From positions 1-12,957 of the forward strand of contig CAIYQV010000280.1 in the NCBI GenBank assembly GCA_903928365.1: 12,957 nucleotides of DNA. The letters are read 5' to 3'. Positions within the stretch are counted from its first letter, which is position 1. Each line of letters opens with the position of its first letter. Below, piece by piece: positions 6,442 through 12,957 of this stretch. Origin of the DNA: an uncultured Flavobacteriia bacterium (GTDB taxonomy: Bacteria; Bacteroidota; Bacteroidia; Flavobacteriales_D; Crocinitomicaceae). The position numbers and the translations under genes are program-made. Under the pieces are notes generated by a model. It made no database searches, had not been told where the DNA came from, and saw nothing but the letters and a program-made list of their open reading frames with translations.

Positions 6442-6500
6442 AATCACAGGAAATCTGAAGGAATTATTCTCTTAACATAAGCCTTTCAAACGGAACAGCG

Positions 6501-6508
6501 TACCTTTG
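6501..6508 (+). promoter_or_regulatory. Promoter -7 element (TACCTTTG) of mnmE
   Basis: TACCTTTG is a perfect TAnnTTTG element ending only four bases before the GTG start codon at 6513. With the usual spacing transcription would begin at about 6512, giving an almost leaderless mRNA. No clear -33 element is visible. Confidence 0.5.
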
Positions 6509-6512
6509 CAAG

Positions 6513-7886
6513 GTGAGAAACGGAACTTTATCTACAGATACGATCTGTGCCTTGGCAACACCAAATGGAGTGGGTGCCATCGCTGTGATCCGCATTTCCG
6601 GCCCCAAGGCGATTGCTAGTTTGGAACGATCTTTTTCCAAAAAACTTTCGCATGTGGCATCGCATACCTTGCATTTCGGAGTAATGAGTGATGAAAAGCA
6701 CCATTTGATCGATGAGGTATTGGTGTCGGTCTTTCATAACGGTAAAAGTTTTACGGGTGAAGAAAGTGTCGAGATTGCTTGCCATGCTTCCCCCTATATT
6801 CAGCAGCAGATTCTGCAATTGCTTTCTCAAAATGGATGTCGCTTAGCTGAACCTGGAGAATTTACCATGCGAGCCTTTATGAATGGTAAATTGGATTTGT
6901 CTCAAGCGGAAGCCGTGGCTGATCTTATTGCTTCCCAAACCCGCAATGCGCACGATGTAGCCATGAAACAATTACGGGGAGGATTTTCCACAGAGTTGAA
7001 ATCTTTGCGTGATCAATTGATCCATTTTGCCTCATTGGTTGAACTCGAACTGGATTTCGCAGAAGAGGATGTGGAATTTGCAGATCGAACGGAATTGAAA
7101 GCACTCGTGAAGGAGGTGATTTCTTACATCTCACGATTGGCTTCTTCATTTGAACTGGGAAATGCGATTAAAAATGGTGTTCCGGTGGCGATCGTGGGCG
7201 CACCGAATACAGGCAAAAGCACCTTATTGAATCGACTATTAGGTGAAGATCGTGCCATTGTGAGCAATATTGCTGGTACAACGCGTGATGTGATCGAAGA
7301 AACACTCAACCTGGATGGGATTTTGTTTCGTTTGATAGACACAGCAGGAATACGCGAAGGGGCAGAAGAGATTGAAGCTTTGGGTATTGAACGATCCCGT
7401 GAAAAGATCCGTCAGGCAAAGATCGTCTTGTGCATGGAAGAAGCCGGCAACCAAGAGGCCTTGAAAAAGGTATCTGAATGGGCCGAAAGCATTCGCAGGG
7501 AACACGCTGATAAATGTGTGCTGGTGGTGGCTAATAAAACAGATGTGATTGGTTCAAAAATCAATAATTCGTTAGCAGATCTACAAATCAGTGCAAAAAG
7601 CGGTGAAGGAATCGACACCCTTACAGAACGTTTAGTGTCTGAAGTAATGGGCGATTTCAGCATCTCCGATGAAACGATTGTTTCCAATGCCCGACACTAT
7701 GAAGCACTCGTGAACACGCGCATTGATCTCGAAAAAGCGTTGCATGGTCTTGATACAGCGGTTTCCGCAGATTTTGTGGCCATGGATATTCGTCAGGCGA
7801 TGTATCATTTAGGCACGATCACAGGGGATATCTCCACAGATGACCTGCTCGGTAATATCTTTGCCCGCTTCTGTATTGGGAAGTAA
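6513..7886 (+). CDS. mnmE: tRNA uridine-5-carboxymethylaminomethyl modification GTPase MnmE
   Basis: MnmE (TrmE) works with MnmG to place carboxymethylaminomethyl groups on wobble uridine-34 of certain tRNAs. The 457 residues are a normal length. The N-terminal tetrahydrofolate-binding domain opens with DTICALATPNGVGAIAVIR; a helical domain follows. The inserted Ras-like G domain has the P-loop GAPNTGKS (229-236), the GTTRD switch, DTAG (276-279) and NKTD (341-344). The protein ends in the family signature FCIGK, whose cysteine is conserved. The GTG at 6513 is the only plausible start: no ATG, GTG or TTG is found just upstream in frame, and the next methionine lies beyond the conserved N terminus. 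There is no Shine-Dalgarno sequence. Confidence 0.97.
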   Translation: MRNGTLSTDTICALATPNGVGAIAVIRISGPKAIASLERSFSKKLSHVASHTLHFGVMSDEKHHLIDEVLVSVFHNGKSFTGEESVEIACHASPYIQQQILQLLSQNGCRLAEPGEFTMRAFMNGKLDLSQAEAVADLIASQTRNAHDVAMKQLRGGFSTELKSLRDQLIHFASLVELELDFAEEDVEFADRTELKALVKEVISYISRLASSFELGNAIKNGVPVAIVGAPNTGKSTLLNRLLGEDRAIVSNIAGTTRDVIEETLNLDGILFRLIDTAGIREGAEEIEALGIERSREKIRQAKIVLCMEEAGNQEALKKVSEWAESIRREHADKCVLVVANKTDVIGSKINNSLADLQISAKSGEGIDTLTERLVSEVMGDFSISDETIVSNARHYEALVNTRIDLEKALHGLDTAVSADFVAMDIRQAMYHLGTITGDISTDDLLGNIFARFCIGK

Positions 7887-7892
7887 GCTTGG

Positions 7893-7918
7893 TGCATTCT
7901 TAATTTTTAAAAAATGCA
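7893..7918 (+). terminator. Weak A/T-rich hairpin after mnmE
   Basis: TGCATT (7893-7898) and AATGCA (7913-7918) can pair around an A/T-rich loop seven bases after the mnmE stop. No T-tract follows on the + strand, so this is a weak terminator candidate at best. Confidence 0.25.
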
Positions 7919-7957
7919 GGCTTAAACCAGAGTTAATCTTCACGCCTGATTCATAAC

Positions 7958-7978
7958 TTAAGTATAATTTACACTTAA
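7958..7978. promoter_or_regulatory. Inverted repeat TTAAGT-N9-ACTTAA upstream of the secreted-protein operon
   Basis: Perfect 6-base arms, TTAAGT (7958-7963) and ACTTAA (7973-7978), lie about 23-43 bases upstream of the predicted -7 element of the operon. The position would suit a regulator acting at that promoter, but A/T-rich repeats of this length arise easily by chance. Confidence 0.25.
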
Positions 7979-8000
7979 TCGGGGGGTCATCGATCCTGTC

Positions 8001-8008
8001 TAATCTTG
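8001..8008 (+). promoter_or_regulatory. Probable -7 element (TAATCTTG) of the secreted-protein operon
   Basis: TAATCTTG matches TAnnTTTG at 7 of 8 positions and predicts a start near 8012, about 20 bases before the ATG at 8033. This favours the ATG over the in-frame TTG at 8006, which overlaps the element itself. Confidence 0.4.
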
Positions 8009-8032
8009 CATCGCGAAGAAAGCGCCTTTCAG

Positions 8033-8866
8033 ATGCTCAAGAAATTATACGTCCTGCTTATTGCCGTTTTGCCTTCATTTATTACTGTTGCTCAAACACA
8101 GCAGCAAGGCCTTGAAGGGATTCTCGTGGAACAATATTATATGTCAGGAAAAAATGATTTGGCAGCCAATTCATTTGCAGGAGAACTTAAAAAGAATGCT
8201 GTTACCTACCGCATCTATGTCGATCTTCTTCCGGGTTATCGCTTTCAGGCGGCTTATGGATCGAAAGAACATCCGCTCTTTATTAAAACAAGTACGTCCT
8301 TTTTCAATAATACAGACAAAGGAGGCGTGGTTGCCAGCGTGATCCCTCGCAGAAGTTTGGGCAAGAATACGGTGATGCTGGATTCCTGGCTATCCGTGGG
8401 CTCTGCCAGTGAATTGTCTTTAGGTATTCCAAAAGAAGACGACGATACTTCTGGTTTTGTGGAGTTTGAAAACGGGTATTTAATAAATCGCACCAAGGAG
8501 GTTCCAGTCTTGCCAAGTGAACGCGACGGTTTAAAATACACGTTAAATATGCCCTTGCATACTTTTTTTGGTTTGGATTCTGTCATTCAGGTCTTTGGCA
8601 ACAAGGGAGGAAGTGAGTTTGTCGTAAGCAACGGCGCGTGGGCATGCATGGGCAAGGGAAGCATGGGTGTGGATTCTTTGTCTCACAATAAGGTTTTGAT
8701 TGCACAGATTACTACAGATGGCGCTCTCGAATATGAACTGAATATTCAAATTGGTACTCCCGAAGGAAAAGTTCAACGCTACGTCGCCCGAAATCCTAAG
8801 GATTCAGAGTTTACAAATGCCACTCTGGTGATGTCAAATAAAAAATCGAAAAAGAAAAACAAATAA
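8033..8866 (+). CDS. Secreted protein, paralog of the next gene but without sorting domain
   Basis: The product is 277 residues from the ATG at 8033. An upstream in-frame TTG at 8006 would add nine residues before a good signal peptide and is less likely. The signal peptide (MLKKLYVLLIAVLPSFITVAQ) is type I. The mature protein begins with a GLEGILVEQYY motif and has a VTYRIYVDLLPGY stretch, a TSTSFFNN stretch and, near the end, LIAQITTDGALEYELNIQIG. Each has a clear counterpart in the gene just downstream, so the two are paralogs. Unlike its partner it stops right after the shared domain, in a lysine-rich tail (KKSKKKNK) with no T9SS sorting domain, so it may remain periplasmic. The family is not recognised and no catalytic motif is seen. 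It is the first gene of a tight three-gene set. Confidence 0.85.
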   Translation: MLKKLYVLLIAVLPSFITVAQTQQQGLEGILVEQYYMSGKNDLAANSFAGELKKNAVTYRIYVDLLPGYRFQAAYGSKEHPLFIKTSTSFFNNTDKGGVVASVIPRRSLGKNTVMLDSWLSVGSASELSLGIPKEDDDTSGFVEFENGYLINRTKEVPVLPSERDGLKYTLNMPLHTFFGLDSVIQVFGNKGGSEFVVSNGAWACMGKGSMGVDSLSHNKVLIAQITTDGALEYELNIQIGTPEGKVQRYVARNPKDSEFTNATLVMSNKKSKKKNK

Positions 8867-8872
8867 GTAAAG

Positions 8873-9982
8873 ATGAAAAAAACGTTACTAACTCTTGGAT
8901 TATTCGCCACTCTTGGTCTCAATGCTCAAAATGGTCTTGAAAGTATAATAGTGGAGAAATACTATGTTTCTGATATTGCAGACTCGTTGGACGCAGATGC
9001 AAACGGAGCAATATATCCGCTTCATGTAGGATCAGTGACCTATAGAGTATATGCCGATTTACTTCCAGGTTATAGTGTTATCCAGATGTTTGGAAATGCC
9101 AATCACGATTTCCGAGTTGAAACTACTACGGCATTTTACAATGATCCAAATTTTGGAGTGCCTTATTACAATGGAACAAGTGTCAATAACACAAAAAAGA
9201 ATACCCAGCTGATTGATTCGTATTTTACTATTGGTGGAGTTGCCAATGGTATGATGGGTGTTTTGAAAACAGAAGATACAGATGGTTCAATTGGTAACAA
9301 TCAGGGAATTCTTGCAAATACGGATGCAAGTGCTGGTCTGCCAATTACCGGACTAGGGGCTCAGGATGGATTATTACCAGGAGCACCAATCGCTCTGAAT
9401 GCTTTGGGGTTTACTAACGAATTAAATATTTTTGATCAAACGGAAGGTGGATCCTTTTTAACCAACGGCGCGGCTATTGCGGCACTTGGTGGAATGCAGG
9501 GGGTGACAGCCAGCAATACTGTGTTGCTCGGACAGTTTACCACAGACGGAGATTTCAGTTTTCAGCTTAATGTTCAGATTGGGACCACCATAGTAGGTGA
9601 AAGTCAGACATTTGTTGCTTCCAATCCGGTAGGAAATGAACTTCAGGATTCGACATTAATCTATACTTCTGTCGTAACAGATACCACTTCCGGAGGACTA
9701 GGTTTTGATGAACTTTCAAACAGCGGTATGGAATTACTATTATTCCCTAACCCAACCTTAGAAAAAACAACCGTTTACGTGTCTAACTATAAAGTGAGTG
9801 CCTCAACGGATAAAATGACGTTGTTGAACCTTAGCGGACAAGTATTGAGCGAGCAAAAGATCACTACAAGTAATGGTAAACTTGTTTCTTCAGTAGATCT
9901 GGGCGCATATGAAAAAGGTATTTACCTACTTAAGGTGAATATAGGTGACCAGGAATGGATTCGTCAGGTGGTTAAAAACTAA
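8873..9982 (+). CDS. Secreted protein with T9SS type A C-terminal sorting domain
   Basis: The protein is 369 residues. A type I signal peptide (MKKTLLTLGLFATLGLNAQ) is followed by the domain shared with the upstream paralog: GLESIIVEKYY, VTYRVYADLLPGY, TTTAFYND and LLGQFTTDGDFSFQLNVQIG. After a short linker, roughly residues 285-369 form a typical type IX secretion sorting domain: LFPNP at its start, a LLNLSGQVL strand, LGAYEKGIYLLKV, and a basic end (RQVVKN). Such domains direct export through the outer membrane and usually anchoring at the cell surface. The shared domain is not a family I can name. It starts six bases after the upstream stop and ends 20 bases before the receptor gene, so the three genes are very likely one transcription unit. 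An extracellular binding role is inference only. Confidence 0.9.
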   Translation: MKKTLLTLGLFATLGLNAQNGLESIIVEKYYVSDIADSLDADANGAIYPLHVGSVTYRVYADLLPGYSVIQMFGNANHDFRVETTTAFYNDPNFGVPYYNGTSVNNTKKNTQLIDSYFTIGGVANGMMGVLKTEDTDGSIGNNQGILANTDASAGLPITGLGAQDGLLPGAPIALNALGFTNELNIFDQTEGGSFLTNGAAIAALGGMQGVTASNTVLLGQFTTDGDFSFQLNVQIGTTIVGESQTFVASNPVGNELQDSTLIYTSVVTDTTSGGLGFDELSNSGMELLLFPNPTLEKTTVYVSNYKVSASTDKMTLLNLSGQVLSEQKITTSNGKLVSSVDLGAYEKGIYLLKVNIGDQEWIRQVVKN

Positions 9983-10002
9983 GTCATCTTAATCAGTTTA
10001 TT

Positions 10003-12957
10003 ATGAAATCGTTTTTGTGCCTGATTGCGTTACTTTCCATTCAATGCGCCTTTTCTCAAGGAACGATGCGCGGGAAGGTTACAGATGAAAATGGAGAAGC
10101 CATCATTGGTGCTCGACTTTCAGTGAAAGGGGAACCTGCAGTGGGCACAAAAACGGATCTGGATGGAAATTATTCGTTACAACTTAAAACAGCGGATCGA
10201 AAAACCATTGTGTTGTCGTTTGTTGGAATGGACACGATAGAGGAAAGCGTTCAACTAAATAATGACGGACTCCTGGTAAAAGATTTCTCTATGGTAGCCT
10301 TTAAAGTAAAGGACATCAAAGAAGTTAAAGTAGTTGTCAAACAGGTGAAAGCCAATGACTACTATATGGAAAAACTGAAGATCAATTCAGCAACTACCAT
10401 CGATTACATTTCCTCAGAAACAATAAAAAGGACGGGTGATGCCAATGTGACCAATGCCGTAGCAAGGGTTTCGGGTGTTTCGACAAGTGGTGGCTTGATC
10501 ACAGTCCGCGGAATAGGTGACAGATACGTTAAAACAACATTAAACGGGTCAAGAATACCGACACTCGATCCACTCACCAATAACATTAAGCTGGACATCT
10601 TCCCTACAAGTCTTGTAGACAACGTTGTAATAACCAAAACCGCAAGTCCGGATCTGCCCGGAGACTGGACAGGAGCCTATATTTCTGTAGAAACCAAAGA
10701 TTACCCGGAAAAGTTGATGGTCAATGTGGAAACCCAGGTTGGTTACAACACGCAATCTACTTTTAAAGATTTTATTACTTCTGCAAGAAGCACATCAGAT
10801 TGGTTGGGATATGACAATGGCCTCAGGTCTCGCGACAATGCACAACCATTGGATGCCCCGGTTTTACAGCCCACAAATTATCAGGAAATGGTTGCTTTGG
10901 GACTCGGAAGTTATTTTGAGAGCCTGGGTGTTACCGGGTGGTCAGAAGGAAGCCCGGAAGAAGAAACATATATGCGACTCGGCTTGGTACAGTTGGGCTT
11001 ATTGGCTCCGACTCAAATGTACGACCAGACAGCCTACCAGACAGCGTTGAATGTGTACAACACCAATTTAGCACCCAAAGCATTTAGTCTGATCAACCCG
11101 GATGGATCCGACTACAATAACGGCTTTTCCAATAACTGGAACTCAACTTTCCGAAAAGCACCGTTGAATATCTCTCAGAACTTCAGTATCGGAGATCAAA
11201 CCACTCTTTTTGGGAAACCTTTGGGGTATATCATTGGATTCAGATACGGAAATACCGTGCGCTATGACGCAAATGGGATTTCTCAAAGGATCAGACCGGA
11301 GGAATTGAATTACGATGTGGAATATGTGGACGATGCAAAGATCAGTCGTGAGACCAACTCCTGGAGTGTGTTATGTAACCTGGCATACAAATTAAATGAC
11401 AACAACAAAATCTCCTTTCTTTTCATGCCTAACATGTTGGGAAGCAATGATGTTGCTAATTTTTCTACGCAGTGGGACGGTACAGATAATCAGGAAATAA
11501 AGGTTAGAAAGAACATTTTCTACGAGCAACGAAAACAGTTGGTGTATCAAATCGCCTCTCAGCATTTCCTTCCTAAGAAAAAAATGAAGTTGGACTGGAA
11601 TGTTTCCTACACGGATGGAAGCAGCGTGGCACCGGACTTTAAATTAACCCAGTATGCTGCGCAGCGCGAAGGTGACTCTTTGCTTAGTTACATGTTCGCC
11701 CCAACAGCGGGAGAGGGTATCAGACGTTACTACAGAGACTTAAATGAAGACCTCTTGGATTCCAGAATATCACTTGAAATACCTCTTGTTGATCCAGAGA
11801 AAAAAATGGTGAGGAAACTGAAGTTTGGAGGAGCCTATCAACGAGCCAACAGAGAATCGTTGATGAATGAGTACTTCCTGACACAGGGTAACAATAACTC
11901 GTATCCTCAGCTTCAGAATGATGACTTGAACAGTTTCCTGAATGCAGACAAATTTGTGATGCAAAATGGTACAGTGGGGTATTTCTATGAACAAAGAAAG
12001 TGGGATTGGAACTGGACAATCGGTAGCAGCTCTATTTACGCCGGTTACGGATTGATCGACTACGAACTTTTTAAGAAGTTAAGATTCAATGGTGGATTAA
12101 GGTTGGAGAAGGTTAATCAGTGGTCTGATGTGTACATGTACCGTGAATTAGGTTACGCTAAAGATGACGGAAGAAGGATCAACATTGCAGGGTATCCCTT
12201 GATCAATCCTGGAGTACTTAATGAATTTAGCTTTCTTCCTTCTGGAAGTCTGATCTTTAAATTGAGCAACAAAGAACGCGTTAACACAAATTTACGCTTG
12301 AACTATAGTCATACGGTAGCTAGGCCTTCGATTCGTGAAATGAATGCATGTGCCGTATACGATAACGAATTCCGCACACTGATCTATGGTAACCCAAATT
12401 TGAAAATTACTCAGGTCGACAACTATGATTTACGCTTTGAGTCCTATTTCAAAAACAATGATAATATATCGGTCAGTGCGTTCTACAAACAATTCGCCAA
12501 TCACATTGAAATGGGATTTGGTAGTTCGGGTATCACTTGGGATAACAATGAAAACTCATATGTGGCCGGAATCGAGTTGGAAGGCAAAAAACAGATTGGG
12601 AAGTTCCTTGAATTTCGAAGCAATGTGACCTTTGTTAAATCATACTCACAATACGTACGGAAAGATTTAATTATCCAATCGAACAATGTGCCATTGTATA
12701 TTCCTGTAGATACCGTTGAGCGCACCATGTTTGGTCAGGCACCATACATTATCAATGGTATATTGACTTACAAGGCGGATTCGTTAGGTCTAACAGCAAC
12801 GGTGAGCTACAACGTACAAGGGCCAAGATTGGTCATAACAGGTATTCTAAAAGGAAGACCAGACATCTATGAAATGCCAAGACATGCTCTGGATTTCAAG
12901 CTTACGAAAACACTTGGAAAATATTTCTCAGGCAGCTTAACGGTGAGAGATATTTTA
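10003..12957 (+). CDS. TonB-dependent outer-membrane receptor (3' end beyond window)
   Basis: An uninterrupted frame of 985 codons runs from the ATG at 10003 to the window edge with no stop, so the C terminus is missing. A type I signal peptide (MKSFLCLIALLSIQCAFSQ) is followed by a carboxypeptidase-regulatory-like domain at about residues 20-98 (MRGKVTDENGEAIIGARLSV, then GTKTDLDGNYSL), usual in Bacteroidota receptors. The plug domain spans about residues 131-232, with a VTNAVARVSGV stretch, ITVRGIGDRYV and LDIFPTSLVDNVVITK. The rest shows the aromatic, alternating pattern of a 22-strand barrel with long loops. The likely role is TonB-driven import of a ligand too large or rare for porins; the ligand cannot be read from sequence. 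There is no SusD gene in view; the two upstream secreted paralogs may be accessory factors. Confidence 0.92.
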   Translation, partial: MKSFLCLIALLSIQCAFSQGTMRGKVTDENGEAIIGARLSVKGEPAVGTKTDLDGNYSLQLKTADRKTIVLSFVGMDTIEESVQLNNDGLLVKDFSMVAFKVKDIKEVKVVVKQVKANDYYMEKLKINSATTIDYISSETIKRTGDANVTNAVARVSGVSTSGGLITVRGIGDRYVKTTLNGSRIPTLDPLTNNIKLDIFPTSLVDNVVITKTASPDLPGDWTGAYISVETKDYPEKLMVNVETQVGYNTQSTFKDFITSARSTSDWLGYDNGLRSRDNAQPLDAPVLQPTNYQEMVALGLGSYFESLGVTGWSEGSPEEETYMRLGLVQLGLLAPTQMYDQTAYQTALNVYNTNLAPKAFSLINPDGSDYNNGFSNNWNSTFRKAPLNISQNFSIGDQTTLFGKPLGYIIGFRYGNTVRYDANGISQRIRPEELNYDVEYVDDAKISRETNSWSVLCNLAYKLNDNNKISFLFMPNMLGSNDVANFSTQWDGTDNQEIKVRKNIFYEQRKQLVYQIASQHFLPKKKMKLDWNVSYTDGSSVAPDFKLTQYAAQREGDSLLSYMFAPTAGEGIRRYYRDLNEDLLDSRISLEIPLVDPEKKMVRKLKFGGAYQRANRESLMNEYFLTQGNNNSYPQLQNDDLNSFLNADKFVMQNGTVGYFYEQRKWDWNWTIGSSSIYAGYGLIDYELFKKLRFNGGLRLEKVNQWSDVYMYRELGYAKDDGRRINIAGYPLINPGVLNEFSFLPSGSLIFKLSNKERVNTNLRLNYSHTVARPSIREMNACAVYDNEFRTLIYGNPNLKITQVDNYDLRFESYFKNNDNISVSAFYKQFANHIEMGFGSSGITWDNNENSYVAGIELEGKKQIGKFLEFRSNVTFVKSYSQYVRKDLIIQSNNVPLYIPVDTVERTMFGQAPYIINGILTYKADSLGLTATVSYNVQGPRLVITGILKGRPDIYEMPRHALDFKLTKTLGKYFSGSLTVRDIL

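Noticed and set aside
7979..7986. Run of six G bases before the secreted operon as a phase-variation tract
   Set aside because: The tract is short and lies upstream of the promoter element in non-coding DNA; there is no sign of slippage function.
8006..8032. TTG start giving a nine-residue longer form of the first secreted protein
   Set aside because: The ATG at 8033 gives a standard signal peptide, and the TTG overlaps the probable promoter element.
8254..8776. Overlapping minus-strand frames opposite the first secreted protein
   Set aside because: They oppose a coding frame with clear homology to its neighbour and have no domain features of their own.
10003..10062. Possible lipobox (LSIQC) in the TonB-dependent receptor leader
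   Set aside because: Glutamine before the cysteine does not fit a lipobox, and a good type I cleavage site follows at FSQ.
10404..12728. Short frames on both strands inside the receptor gene
   Set aside because: The receptor frame is continuous across the whole stretch with recognisable plug and barrel sequence.

Overview
The window reads as chromosomal DNA of a Bacteroidota bacterium, most likely Flavobacteriales. The reasons are: four perfect TAnnTTTG promoter elements at the right distance from starts, no clear Shine-Dalgarno sequences, short SSC-type lipoproteins, a type IX secretion (T9SS) C-terminal sorting domain, and a TonB-dependent receptor with an N-terminal carboxypeptidase-regulatory-like domain. 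Placement below order is not possible by eye. There are no tRNA or rRNA genes, CRISPR arrays or insertion sequences.

Left part, + strand (79-1516): the tRNA adenosine deaminase gene tadA overlaps by ATGA the start of a small membrane-protein gene. That second gene looks broken by an in-frame stop and a one-base frameshift; its fourth membrane helix and tail survive downstream as untranslated sequence. A lipocalin-like lipoprotein follows and ends at a strong hairpin facing a convergent gene.

Centre, - strand (1641-6370): transcription runs right to left. First comes a DUF47/PhoU-like paralog with degenerate acidic motifs, then a small lipoprotein, then an intact DUF47 protein with a PiT-family phosphate transporter, the usual phosphate-uptake pair. 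A terminator separates these from a pirin-family double-cupin protein that carries an unusual Tat-like leader.

Right part, + strand (6513-12957): the tRNA-modification GTPase gene mnmE has a GTG start almost on top of its promoter, so its mRNA may be nearly leaderless. After it comes a tightly packed apparent operon of three exported proteins: two paralogous secreted proteins of unrecognised family (only the second with a T9SS sorting domain), and a large TonB-dependent receptor that runs off the end of the window. This operon, with one paralog apparently tagged for the cell surface and one not, is the best candidate for an undescribed system. The paired DUF47 paralogs around a small lipoprotein come second.
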